From Sthenelais limicola (Eukaryota; Annelida; Polychaeta; Phyllodocida; Sigalionidae): DNA of 64,000 nt. Position numbers and translations under genes: made by a program. How positions within the stretch are numbered: position 1 is the first letter of the stretch; each line of letters starts with the position of its first letter. The stretch spans positions 56,254,986-56,318,985 of the forward strand of contig OW804097.1 in NCBI GenBank assembly GCA_942159475.1, written 5' to 3'. The notes under the pieces were generated by a model, which searched no databases, had not been told where the DNA came from, and saw nothing but the letters and a program-made list of their open reading frames with translations. Positions 36,401 through 46,328 of this stretch are shown here, one piece after another.

Positions 36401-39400
36401 GTTTTAACTGTACCGCATTACCACCGAGGCGATGTACACAATGGCAACGCCCCCGGGCACAACTAGCGTAAACATTTACGACACGCCCTTTTGGAGAAGC
36501 TGGGCACTCAAAAAGGCAAAAATCGTCGGCAAAATCACTGTCACATTCACCAAAATTGGTCAGAGTATTACGAATATGATAATAAACAGAGTCACCTTCG
36601 AAATCTTTAGCAGCATCAATGGTCGGGAGAATAATAGGGGGAAAACATTTTGTCGAAGTCAAGTTCAGTTGAGGTTGTGGGTCCACGGCGGCCATGACAC
36701 ATTCCGATGTCTCCACTTCCGGCAAGTTACCATGGCATACTTCCGGTATGGAATCATAACAATAGCCGCCATTTTGGAAAGCTTCGTAACCCAATGATTT
36801 GTCTACATAAACATCCACATCAGGTAATTTTGCACCAACACAACCCATTTTAACATTAAACACTTGTTTTGTCAATTCTCCACGACCCTCCTCATCCTAT
36901 TTGTTAGCCTTAGCAGAAGAACAGGAACGAACACTATGTTCGGCACTTCCACATGACGAGCATTTATGGGGAAATTCACATGTAGTAGCGGTCTTCGGAC
37001 AGCCACTGGGATTGTTATATTTAAAACAAACTTTTCCTTTAGCTGACTTGATAGGCTTAGAAGTAATAGCCTTCTTCGAATTCTCATATGAAAAATGGCG
37101 CAACACCTCTTCTTGCCTGACTTCTGAGAAAGCAGCCAAACCAACATTATTAGCTCTTGTTCTCACAGCTTGGTCGTAGTTAATACTAGCCTTCAACGAA
37201 TACACGTTCGAAGCTTACTTGTCACAAATTGTTATACAATGGTTTAATACCCCCAACAGTTCATCAGTAGGACGATTATCATTTGCTAGCTTTGCGACAA
37301 GTTTGAGATTAATCGACAATAACTTCTCAATAGAATCGATTGATTCACCTTTTTCAAGATCCTTCTTCGGGTCAAAAGGTTGAAGGCGTGCCCGCGACCT
37401 AGAGCGAGATCGGTCCCTCCTGGAAAATCTTGACACGCCCACATCGTAAATAGACTCAGCTGGGCTTGTCGCACACCTGTTAAACTGCACAGAATCGTTG
37501 GTAGAAGTAGTCGAATCAGATGATTTCGCTTGTAAGGTAGTCAATATGGTACCCACCATAGCCTCGAGACTTGTCATCCTAGTCGCCAATGCTGCCTCTC
37601 CCTTCAACTTATTTGGAGAAATAACAGGTTCATTTGTACATTTCATCCCAAATGGAGGCTCGTGTACTTTTCCACACTTGTCGCAGGTTCTTTCCTTCAC
37701 CATCTTGAAGAATAAACTCAAACTTCACCTAAATTTTTTTCCACAAGGAATATACCTCCGCTCAGTGCGGATACAGGAGGAGAAGTGTATAAGAAGGGTT
37801 GGGAGTGGGACGTCATAATGATATTGGAATTATCTTGTCGCACAACCTTTATGACGTCATAAGTGGGCGTGGCGTGGATAGGGGATCACCGGGAATATCT
37901 CCATCGATGGGTCGATTACATATATATGTATTTAAGATGATGGCAAAGTGTTTAATTTGGTCATAATTGTGATAGTATTTTAGATTCTTCTCAAATGATA
38001 AATAGGAAGTTGGCAGGAAAAGATGGCAGGAAAAGAAGCATAACTTCTATTTTATCAGGAAAAAGTTTGATTTACCTCAGATTTAATGAATTGGTCCACC
38101 TCTTGGAGTAACACATCCTGATGCTCGGTATTGCACGCAAGTTCATGAAGGAGGAGGGACAGGGACTTGGCAACATTGTCAAACCCACCGGTGAAGAACA
38201 GCAGCGAATTGGCAAATATCGCCTCCCTTGTTAGCCCTGAAATATTGGATAAGAAAAGATAGAGTTTCACTGGTTCATGTATGAGGACTCTAAATAAAGA
38301 TTTATTATAATACAGAGTAAAATATGGTGTTACCTTATGGATGATAACCGTATTTTCTGAGCACCGAGAGATTTAAGTAATAGGGGGAGTTCCATGTTCG
38401 CCATCTTGAATCTCGATTCGCATGGAATTATGTCAATGTAAAATCTACAGGAATCCTTCCATGTTCAGCATGGGATATTTATCGGTGCTTTAACGTCAAT
38501 AACCATGTATTATACATGTTTCCATAGAACAAGCCTCCACCTGTCCCATCATGCATTTAGTTTTCATAGACCCTTTTTACAATTTATCATATTGGTGAAA
38601 ACATTCTTCCAATTTTTTTTTTTACAAAAGTGTTACGAACAGTGGTACATGCAAATCCCATAATCGCGTGCACAATTCCATGAACACATTTATCAAATGC
38701 CTAACCCGAGGCAAATATTATTTATTTCCCTCTGAAATTTGCGTCCGATTAACATCTTTGACCTCAATAATATTAAAACTACCAAAATCTACCTTTCTTG
38801 CGCCAAGCTTTACTATCGCCGGAAGAGTTATCTTCAGCTTCTATAGATCCCTCTCCTTCCTTTCCTTCTGCGTTTAGAAGTGTTTGTACAAAGTCCTTGG
38901 CATTCTGAAAGGCAATGTTAAATCGGGTGTTATTGGTATTGTGAGGTAGATACATTTACGGCCCATATTAATCTTTTGACTTGAAGATTAATTTAATTTG
39001 GGAAGCGATATGTTGTCAACATTGTCAATAGACGAATGGTGGCATGTTTCTTTTTTGTTTTAGATTATCTGTTGTTAATGTTGTGTATTCTATGGTAATC
39101 TTCATTTCACTAGAAATTCCTTTTGAAAACAGGAAGAACAAACAAGTAGAACATAAGCATATTTAGAATTTAAGCATAGCATTTGGGAGAACCTATCTAA
39201 AAATGTTACTATTCCCCTCTAATCAAAACACACATAATTATATTTCTAAGGTGTCAATTATGTGAAGACATAAAATAGCATATCATATCCGGGCACATTA
39301 TTCACTTTAATTTAAGAGTAATAGGACTCATCCACTAAATCACAAGAAGCAAGCGATTCGTTGCAATCAAGTGGATAAATAATGGTCAATATTACGTCAA

Positions 39401-42400
39401 CCCTGGAAAAGGGTATGAACAAGTTCTTAGCCACATATACCAAAGGGACTAGGACGTCCAAGTACAGAACCATGCTTTGTTACCAGATTTACTATGTATA
39501 ATATCAATTTCAATTACCAAATAATTTTAATTTTACCTGATTCTCCCCCTTGGATCTCTCATCGAATATTTTATCTATGACCCTGGCAAAGAAGGCAACG
39601 GCATCCTTGTCAAAGACACTGAAGTTGAAACCCAGTTTCTGGAGGAAATTGCACACTGCATCAGGGCAGATGAAATCTGGAAACATAAAACCATAACCTT
39701 ATTTAAATCCAGTACCTCAATTTGATGATGCCCTGAAGAAGGAAATCATTTCTATTAAATGTTTTTATTGGCCACATCTTTTAATACAGTCACAAAGATA
39801 TAGACGATACAAGAAACGATGATGCAGATCATAATTGGATAGAGTTCCATGGTAGTGCTGATGACATAATAATTCATATCACACGTTAAGGTTGTTATCA
39901 CACTGAACAGAGTTGGATCTGCATAATTATGAACACATTGATAAACATAAAGAACATTTATGTTGTTCTAGATGTAAAACTCTCGTACTGAACCATGTCC
40001 ATGTGTAAGGAAATAAAACGAAGTCGCAAAAAAAAAGAACATTTGAAATGTAAAGTTGACATGCTTGTATTTTCTTTGAATGCACTCAGACTGTTCACAG
40101 CTACTTTTACTCGTAGCCTATGGTCACCTGTGAATCACTGTGTGTATCAAGAAAGCTCCTGCATATAATTTCTTGTTAGATTTTGTCTAAGTTTTTTTTT
40201 ATCCGGCATTATTAGGCCCTAGCATTTTCTGAGCAATTTCTTCCCCACATGTGATGTGTAATGAGTCACAGGCACCCAAATTGGATTTTGAGATATCATC
40301 ATATTTGAAAAGATGAGATCAAACAGATTAATGATAGCTATAATAAGTATTTCTATATTTTTAAGTTTGATATTTTCATTTTTGAAAAAAAAGGTTTGCA
40401 ATATTTATGGGTGGACACTTACTAGTAAAGTAACTAAATATACTCTATAGGATGCCCTTATAAATGCATATACAAATACATATATAATACACAGTCTTGA
40501 AATTTGGTACATACGGCTAACAACGCTAGATACCCCAACAATGAAAACAATACAACAAATAAATCCTGCGAATAAAACACTTTGAAAACTATTAATTTTG
40601 CGAGTTGTGACTGATTTTCCTGTGACACATCACATATGCAACCATGGGAAAGTAGTATCTTGTCACATGTCATTGCCCTATGTCAGATCATTCCTGACCT
40701 CTACTGGGAAAGCTCCCAACTAGCTAGCATCAACTGCTCTACTCACAATTTATGAAATTCTCATCCTCCACCTGAGACTTTGTCTATTTGTTGTGGTTCA
40801 GTAATGACAGGTTCCTGTTGTCTAAGAAATCCTTAGTTAGAATCTTCCTTGCTATGTTATTTTTACTTGCTTGGATTCCTGGTGTAGGAATAACAATATA
40901 GCATTGTCTGTATAACGAATTCCTGCTCTAAAAGTTCCTTCCCAGCTCCTTAGCAAGGAAAAGTAGTTAGGAAAAGAAAATATTAAGTAGGGATTTGTAA
41001 TGCAACGGGCTACCAGAACAGATCATGAAATCAATAAGCGAAATACATTTCTAACATTCCAGATCTTAAGATGCATTGTTGGCATGGTCGATATATATCA
41101 GGGACCTTTTGTATAGGCTAAGGAAGGCACTTGTTTGTGGGAATTCCTTCACCTGTAGAAAGGAATAAGATCCTTCCGACATGAAATTCGATTCCCAGCT
41201 GGTAAGAATATTCATCTCTATATTGATTAAGATATTTCACAAGCTAGAGATGTCATGTTAATGATTAATTATGATCACAGCTCAAACACACTTTTCCTTG
41301 CCTTAGCTTATGCAACAGGCCCCCGAGTATTACGCAGATGGTACATACATGAGAAGAAGAAAGATAGGCTCTCCAGGTTGATGGCCACCACTCGTCTACC
41401 AAACACACTAAACTCACTATTCTCATCCTCCTGAGAGTTGATTCTTACGCCAAATACACTGGAGGCGATACAGTCCATAGTGTAACCATTAGTATATCTG
41501 TAATAGCGACAAATGTGTTTATTAAAAAGATAATATTGTTATATAAAACAACAGACACAGTTCCTTTCTATTGTTCTTATGGTTTATTTGAAAACACCAA
41601 CAGGTGTCGTTGCATCGTACTGAAGAAAGGTTTGAATTTAAAGACTGTTGCTGTGACCATAGCTTTCTAGAAAACGTTTCAAATACATTAATGGTATTGG
41701 ATTAGTTACTTCCCCTTGATTTGTTGAATGTACGGGAAAAGGGAATGAAAATAGCAGTTAAGGGAAAAGGGAATGACAAGAGCAGATGAGGATGTAAACC
41801 CGCCTGAAGCACAATCTTTTTCAAAGCAATGCTTTAAAGGGACTTATCAAATATTCAAACTGTTTTGGTGTTTTTGTAAAACATGAAGTCCCTCTATATC
41901 CCCTAGACAACCAGTTCAGGAATGCGTGTTTGCAGCAGCTGATCACACCGAGCAATCAACACAGAGTGCGAGGAGGAGGTTTTATGGAGCAGGAATGATC
42001 CTCAAGAATTCTAAAGGTTCAGAGCAGGTCATAATCATGGCCTCAGTGCTCACAGATTTACAAACCTTGGCCATGGGCCTCAGACACATAGACATGTCAG
42101 CGTATTAAGTATCATTAAATAAACATTCCAGCTTCATCTCTAGGTAGCTTTTTCTAGGTAGAAATGTGTAGGCCTATGGTAATTCTAGGCGATCATTTAC
42201 TAAGATTACCACTGAAATCCAGATTTATGACTTGATTTGTTTCTATTTTCATGATTGAAAGCATATAATAAATCTGTTAACTCGTTGGTTTCAGTCGCTT
42301 AAAATTGGACTCATTGCTATGCAACTCATGCAATATTTACACTCCTTCAACCAGCTAGTTATTATATATTGAATTTTTAAACATGTATATCATATTCCAT

Positions 42401-43983
42401 GCTGAACATAACAGGGTTTCTATAGGTTTTACACTGACATACAGCTTCCATAATTCCATGGGAATCATGATTCAAGATGATGGCCATGCAAGACCCCTAT
42501 TGGTGGCTAATCGTGAATGGGTGGGGGCAGGGGCGTGAGGGTGTTATAGTGGGCTGCTTCTCTCAACTAAAGCCCATTTGCTGGCGGCAAGTCAGCTTTT
42601 CTTACTTGTAAACATCCACGTTGGAAGGGTTCTTCACCATTCCTTCAGCAAAGCTCTTAGCACATCTCTGTATTTCGGGGTCCATCTACAAAAGGTGAAA
42701 TAGTATCAGGCATGAAATATCTTTTGAATAGTGTCAGGTACAATATCTTTGTTTTGTTACATCAGTATTATTGTCAACTACATCATAACCCTGATGCATA
42801 TAGATAATGCTGTAGCCATTATTGGTTTCCCCACTCAGTGCTTGTGACTGCAATAGGTAAGCCTATGATCTGGTGTGCAGCAAGCATTCATGACTTCTAC
42901 TCACAAACATAGACAGGAAATGTTTTTGTACCTTATTCTGATCAAATTGAGAAGCTTTTCTCTTTTATTTTATATTCTTTTCTATAAAGTGTGAGTATGC
43001 ATGCATATATATGCGAGTATTGTAGGTCTTGAGATTTTTGGTGTATGAAATGTACATTACTAAAATCAGGAAACGCAAAGGCAGATTTTAGAAATATTAA
43101 ATTGTGTTATTTAATTGAAGTATAGAATTATAATGTCTGTTTGATTTTAAATAATAGATATAAATAATAACAATTTTGTTTGATTTGTTTGATTTGATTG
43201 CGGGTGGGTGACATGTAAGGTAGATTCAATGAGAATGATGGTTGGATGTAGGTGAATTTAAAATCAATCTCTACATACCATTCTAACCCCAACCTCAACT
43301 CAAGAAAGGTATATGGAATGCGCTGGAACTCTCTACAAACAATTCTCATCTCTTCCTAATCCTTACAAAGATATATGGAATGGGTATAGGTCAGGATATT
43401 GCTAGACGCCTGACCCTGATCTAAGCCTGACCCTGACATCTACCAAGTTATATGACGTGGGCATTTAGACAACATATCTTTACTGACCATTCTCATCTTA
43501 CTCGACGTGAAGGCTGACGTCATAGCAGCCCTCATAGACCTCCACTCATCGCCACCCAGGGAAAAGACACTCTTATCCAACTTAGGTTCTTTCAGTATGT
43601 TGGGCTATAATATAAATAAGAATAAGAATTTAGATCAATGATATGATATAACAGGCATAAGATTCTGAGAGAATGAGTAGGCATTTAAAATCCCTAAGAT
43701 GTCAGATGAACATGTTTTAGGACCCCAGAAAAACGATTATTATGACTTATATGAAGGGGTGTAGGATTGATTGAAGCTTTTTCTAGTAATGGCTAGATTT
43801 TGCTTATCTTACACGGTTACATACCCATCCTCGAATAGGTGAATTTCCTTAATTTCCATCTTTATTTAACAAGCTTCAGGACTTACTCGTCTGTCGAGGA
43901 AGGACTTTGATTTTTTCACCATAATTTCCATTATCATTTCCTCATCGTTTACCATGTACTCTGGTGTACACCCGGTAAATAAC
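30431..43983 (-). CDS. Cytochrome P450, CYP3 clan (11 exons, 5' incomplete)
   Basis: The exons are 43887-43983, 43488-43604, 42606-42685, 41349-41497, 39537-39676, 38793-38904, 38076-38236, 33298-33389, 32426-32563, 31447-31609 and 30431-30505. All have GT-AG borders and matching phases, and they give 440 residues plus stop. Landmarks in order: C-helix WRSMR; I-helix FFTGGFDNVAKS; K-helix EIFR followed by LYP; the FNPDRF meander; the haem loop FGLGPRNCVGMR with its cysteine ligand; and a C-terminus ending GVEER. CYP3-clan members run to about 500 residues, so roughly 70 N-terminal residues (membrane anchor and proline hinge) are missing. I found no exon for them up to 49650. The expected role is a microsomal haem-thiolate oxidase. 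Oddly, the usual I-helix threonine is Asn. A 4.5 kb retrotransposon fills the intron between the I-helix and K-helix exons, but the flanking splice sites are intact. No frameshift or stop is present in any exon. Confidence 0.9.
30960..31432. repeat. Tandem duplication of a ~280 bp unit
   Basis: The units at about 30965-31145 and 31250-31432 share 'ggygagtgtagtgggtaata', 'catattaccc' and 'agaaaggtatgataaa' in the same order. They lie in the last intron of the P450 gene, directly beside the haem-binding exon. Confidence 0.65.
32750..33110. mobile_element. Tc1/mariner-like MITE, 'tttccgattt' family, copy 2
   Basis: 361 bp with terminal inverted repeats of about 38 bp. The left end 'aggccaaaaacaaatatagg' with 'tgtgtttccgattta' is mirrored by the right end 'taaatcggaaactcaccta' with 'ttttttgtttggcccta'. 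TA stands at both borders. It is inverted relative to 15739-16101. It lies in the P450 intron between the K-helix exon (33298-33389) and the next exon (32426-32563), and leaves both splice sites clear. Confidence 0.85.
33443..33533 (-). repeat. Ngaro split direct repeat B2
   Basis: A 91 bp copy of B1 (33764-33854) with about one difference ('gatctttatac' against 'gatcttgatac'). It forms the 3' end of the element. A ~40 bp AT-rich stretch (33534-33573) separates it from A2. Confidence 0.88.
33574..33768 (-). repeat. Ngaro split direct repeat A2
   Basis: A 195 bp near-identical copy of A1 at 37731-37925. It contains the inverted words 'atgacgtcat' and 'gacgtcat' around a short centre. It overlaps the end of B1 by the word TATAT. 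Confidence 0.9.
33764..33854 (-). repeat. Ngaro split direct repeat B1
   Basis: A 91 bp repeat directly after the recombinase frame (which ends at 33887), abutting A2. The pair B1-A2 is the junction expected to be regenerated from a circular intermediate. Confidence 0.88.
33887..34810 (-). CDS. Ngaro tyrosine recombinase
   Basis: 307 codons. Residues ~1-90 form an N-terminal DNA-binding (SAM-like) region (RQQRERQWRLFDKFTQDH, with FAAYLASYMK following). The catalytic part has an arginine in LLRVGHI, the signature HSLRRGGASF (His ~251, Arg ~254), a tryptophan in GNWKS (~277) and the nucleophilic tyrosine in NSYI (~285). This is the R-H-R-W-Y set of the family. It overlaps the RT frame by 62 bases in another frame, so translation may need frameshifting, internal initiation or a spliced RNA. 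The frame has no stop and is of normal length for the family. Confidence 0.9.
   Translation of the reverse strand: MAKWKEQVNQLKNRSLAPATRQQRERQWRLFDKFTQDHSTPLTPITPSKLCAFAAYLASYMKHSSVSTYVSGVISHARLLDLDVPALSHPSIKAVLRGINAQSGSSSSPAPPVTPQILMNMYRHLDSSSSLHLLCWSAYIFMFRTLLRVGHIVDSPHTLKRQDITFSGLVCRVRVPSSKTSDAPFYITLYPACAKPLCAVYWVKKLLSTRLPAHAQLFSCPEHLSFNYEHLSAHLSDIIVRANVNLPITSHSLRRGGASFLSSLGVPTAQIKIRGNWKSDIVNSYIIPSSSDQEESEKRVVTALNNI
34749..36875 (-). CDS. Ngaro reverse transcriptase / RNase H polyprotein
   Basis: 708 codons from the first ATG. The reverse transcriptase domain covers about residues 200-470, with the catalytic box in NYLDDFF (~370) and an earlier LCFGLRTGP-type motif. An RNase H domain follows at about 530-680 (SDSSSRGFGVF, then YIDNTQVIAMLKNG, ending ADALSRLP). 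The N-terminal ~190 residues are poorly conserved. The frame is the same as gag's and separated from it by one stop at 36897-36899, so read-through or re-initiation would be needed. No other stop is present. Confidence 0.9.
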   Translation of the reverse strand: MTKQVFNVKMGCVGAKLPDVDVYVDKSLGYEAFQNGGYCYDSIPEVCHGNLPEVETSECVMAAVDPQPQLNLTSTKCFPPIILPTIDAAKDFEGDSVYYHIRNTLTNFGECDSDFADDFCLFECPASPKGRVVNVYASCARGRCHCVHRLGGNAVQLKPCRFAYLLFCLCDADTANYIDVFYGIVDGFDVVDTDVKPYVCENYSSILDDVSKRKMDDIISHELCEGFVSIAEDDPTCIHALGAVPKPDGGIRPITDCSRPLGVSVNDHCSSLVTEFSYKSVDDAINLVQEGSYMSVVDIKSAYRAIPINPEHRKYCGFKWNLSGVDTVFVDNRLCFGLRTGPCIFNHVSNFFATCMNVLFKFPVINYLDDFFVCDIDYSTCTKNRDIIICALRFLGFHVAWKKVTSPSTNSTYLGFCIDSVNMTVSLPQGKVEKLCTLIEEVKDMKYFSKNQLEKFCGYISHCATVFKGGRTFCRRFFDLYKAMIIKHLKRITISYEARKDIMWWLAFSKIFNGVSMINKPEYGLPMISDSSSRGFGVFLGGDWAAGPWNEYNMPAVSIFSNHIYPTPEESELATNINIQELYPVVIGVKRWAHLFKNSVVICYIDNTQVIAMLKNGTSTSTQCMQWLYELYWTCFIFNITLKPRYIKTDSNVVADALSRLPYLNESDSVPDVLVDTGLCCFSSKYCRVGEVEGTSESAKESFTGSSH
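36897..37721 (-). pseudogene. Ngaro gag, interrupted by one in-frame stop
   Basis: The first part (37215-37721, 168 codons) begins with the zinc-knuckle-like CDKCGKVHEPPFGMKC and contains an Arg/Ser-rich stretch. A TAA at 37215-37217 interrupts it, and the same frame continues to the stop at 36897. The second part ends in CCCH/CCHC-like fingers (CFKYNNPSGCP, CEFPHKCSSCGSAEH). Because the frame is kept on both sides, this is either a single nonsense mutation or a read-through site. I regard mutation as more likely. The product would package element RNA. Confidence 0.75.
37731..37925 (-). repeat. Ngaro split direct repeat A1
   Basis: The 5' end of the element, 195 bp, matching A2 at 33574-33768. 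It lies immediately upstream of gag and probably contains the promoter. The host sequence resumes at 'tatttaagatgatgg'. Confidence 0.9.
38385..38610. repeat. Dispersed repeat shared with 22115-22480
   Basis: Same order of words as the 22115 copy ('catggaattatgtca', 'atgttcagcatggg', 'catcatgcattta', 'catattggtgaaaa'). It lies in a P450 intron between the exons at 38076-38236 and 38793-38904. Confidence 0.6.
40247..40638. mobile_element. MITE, 'tgtgatgtgt' family, copy 2
   Basis: The left end 'cacatgtgatgtgt' and the right end 'acacatcacatatg' are inverted. The interior shares 'catatttgaaaagatgagat' and 'tttgcaatattt' with the copy at 49023-49451. It lies in a P450 intron (39677-41348). Confidence 0.7.
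41101..41324. mobile_element. MITE, 'cctgttgtata' family, inverted copy
   Basis: It begins 'gggaccttttgtataggcta' and ends 'tagcttatgcaacaggcccc'. The interior words 'ggaattccttcacctgtag' and 'attcccagctggtaag' match 6625-6842 in reverse. It ends 25 bases before the P450 exon at 41349-41497. A more decayed relative may occupy 40800-41010. Confidence 0.7.
42395..42510 (-). repeat. Inverted partial copy of the 22115/38385 repeat
   Basis: The reverse complement shows 'catggaattatggaag', 'ttacactgacat'-type text and 'atgctgaacat' in reverse order. It lies in the P450 intron between the exons at 42606-42685 and 41349-41497. Confidence 0.5.
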
Positions 43984-44440
43984 CTAGAACAACACATATT
44001 AATAATTCGTAATGCCTACTATTCATTGACATTTATAACTGAGAAATGACTACTTCAGTTTGGGGTAGCTAGTTTACACAGTAATGCTGTTTTTTTCTGT
44101 GATTTATAATTGAGACTATTGTCTACGGAAGACGAGAGTGTTCATGAGACGAAAGTAAAAAAAAATTTTTATTTTCAAAAAAGAAAATCATTTTCGTTTC
44201 CAAAATCATTTTGCATCTCATTTTAAAATTACAATCATTTTCATTTTCGTTTTAATTTTCATTTCAACATCACATGTCATTATCATTTTCATTTTCGTTT
44301 TGATTCCACATTTAAGTAGGCCTATGCCTATTCGATATTTGGGACAACATGAGATCTCATGAGATGTGGGACAAGACCAAAACAAGACACTGGTGATAGG
44401 CCCACTTCCATGTGAAGCATACTTATATTTCACGTGCTAA

Positions 44441-44514
44441 GCAGGCATGTAGAGTAATGGTTAGGGCGTGGCGCTCTCATAGACTACCATGGCCCGGGTT
44501 CGATTCCTGGAGCA
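44441..44514 (+). repeat. tRNA-derived SINE-like sequence
   Basis: A 74-base segment has a box-A-like part ('gtagagtaatggttagggc') and a perfect box B ('ggttcgattcc') at tRNA spacing. The acceptor ends do not pair and the T stem has a mismatch, so it is not a working tRNA gene. It continues into non-tRNA sequence, as a SINE head would. Confidence 0.5.
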
Positions 44515-45118
44515 TAGTTTTCCTTTTTGGACCGGGTGGTGACCATGCCCATACTGGTACGTTTCAAAGTCTCGCGCAAGTTTTCCACATCTCACGTGTT
44601 GCCACAATTTTTCTGAGAAGAGCACTACGGAAAACACGAGCTGTGGCAAGATGAAATCTCACGAGAGTTTGGACGAGACAAGACGAGATGAGATGCGACG
44701 AGACAACTGCTGTGATCGCACATGCACTGAACAAACGATTCTCCAACATTGAACAACAACTTCTCAGATGTAAGTTTCACAATAGGGCCTATAGGCCTAC
44801 TATATATTTAGACTAGGCGATTTGCTCACAGTTAAAATACGTTTGGATTGCCATTGATTAGTGTAGACCTTTTACAACTACCGTAACATGTCAGGCCACT
44901 TGTAAGCCACTCTGTGTGTGTCCAGTCCCCGGTCCAGTCCATTGAACGGCCGTGACTGCAAGCTACTGCACTAAATGACCCCTGTTCCCCCATGCAGCCA
45001 TGAAGAGAAAAGGGAGTGTGTGTGTTGGGGGGGGGGGCTTTACTTTACGTGGCTGAAATAAACAGTGAAACAGGGGTTGAAATAAGCGTGGGGTCAGTAG
45101 CCTACTCATATCGTTCCC

Positions 45119-46328
45119 AGAGATGCCAACTTTTTGAGTCAGGCTTGCGGGACACTATCCCAGCCATTAAGGCGTGGGGTCTGGGGCCCTAGGCGGGCCC
45201 CAGAAGCCAGAGGGGTTTCTTTGCTCTCTGGTGCATTTTAAGCATTTTTGGGGGTTAAATATTGTCCAAATGATAATATAAACTTCTTACTTTGATTCGC
45301 ATAAAGAAATAAAAATATAGACTTGTACCACTCCTGCTCCCACTCCCACTCCCAACCCCCACACACTTTCAATGATATACGAGCAATTCCACAAAAAATG
45401 TATCATTTGGCTATCCAGGGCTGAAAATTCATCATTTTTTTTCAATTGCTTCCATTGATTTACTTTTTCCCATACATAAACTAGATATATTGCTACTAAT
45501 ATAGACGAAATTGGGAACGTTAATTATGAATATAAGTAATGATGGTAAGGGGGGCTTCATTCTTATTCTTCTAGGTCTATATGTTCAAAAAAAAATTTAG
45601 ACCCCTGTTAGGGCGACAGGATTCCAAATAAATCAACCTTGCATTATTCCAGCAAGAAATTAATTTAAAAGTTAACTATAATGATTTTTTAATCAAAACA
45701 ACATAATATTTCAGAATAATGAGTTTTTCCCCGAAATTACTGGTTAATATTTTTTAAACAGTGGTTTGGATATGAAAATATTCGTTTTTATAGGTGCTGG
45801 CACGAAAATAAGCATTTCGTTGGCCTCATGATATAAAAAATAAAAGAAACATTGTAGAATACCTTCCCCCTAGACGATTTTTCTCCCCTGGATCCGAAAA
45901 TACCGAAGAAAATAATGTCAGATAAGTATTTTAGCCTGTGGATGAGCTGTTTTTCTTCAACCCAAATGGTGCACTTTTGGTGGAATTGCTCATTATACAT
46001 GAACTAATTATATTTTGAATATCTTTATGTAGGTTATTGTTATATTGTGATTGGAATTTCGTTACTTCCCTTTCAATTTGTGAACATGTGCTTTGAGGAC
46101 AATTTAATTGTATTGTATCTCAACCCATGAGGCATGGGGTCTGGGGCCCTAGGCGGGCCCCAGAAGCTAAGAGATTTTGCTTGCTCTCTGGTGCATTTTA
46201 AGCATTTTTAGGGGTTAAATATTATCTGGTCAAAATTACATTTTTCCGGGACAAAGTTTTCTGCGGGCGGGACACAGGGCTGATTTCCGGGACTGTCCCG
46301 GACAAATCGGGACACTTGGCATCTCTGC
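45119..46328. mobile_element. Nested DNA element with 'agagatgccaa' inverted ends
   Basis: The ends 'cagagatgccaac' and 'ttggcatctctgc' are inverted. Inside are two direct copies of a ~95 bp unit with 'ggggtctggggccctaggcg' (45171-45265 and 46131-46226). Between them sits another TIR element (45375-45997). Both direct repeats lie near the ends, so they may be sub-terminal repeats. Confidence 0.6.
45375..45997. mobile_element. DNA element, 'gagcaattccacc' family, copy 1
   Basis: The left end 'gagcaattccac' with 'tatcatttggc' is the inverse of the right end 'ccaaatggtg' with 'gtggaattgctc'. Its left half matches the right end of the kinase-intron element 58513-59952 in reverse ('tatagacgaaattggga', 'gctgaaaattc'). 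Confidence 0.7.

Larger units (their letters stand above)
33443..37925 (-). mobile_element. Ngaro-type (DIRS order) tyrosine-recombinase retrotransposon
   Basis: In element orientation (minus strand) the order is: repeat A1 (37731-37925), gag, RT/RNase H, tyrosine recombinase, repeat B1 (33764-33854), repeat A2 (33574-33768) and repeat B2 (33443-33533). This A1-ORFs-B1-A2-B2 layout of split direct repeats is diagnostic for Ngaro elements, which integrate through a circular intermediate by means of a tyrosine recombinase. Accordingly I see no target-site duplication beyond a shared TATAT. The A copies look almost identical over 195 bp and the B copies differ by about one base over 91 bp, which suggests recent insertion. 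It sits in the P450 intron between the I-helix and K-helix exons, in the same orientation as the gene. Confidence 0.92.

Noticed and set aside
34998..37179. Several plus-strand frames opposite the retrotransposon genes
   Set aside because: They are antisense shadows of the RT/RNase H and gag frames, with no motifs of their own.
44441..44514. tRNA gene with perfect box B
   Set aside because: The acceptor stem does not pair and the T stem is mismatched. A SINE head fits better.
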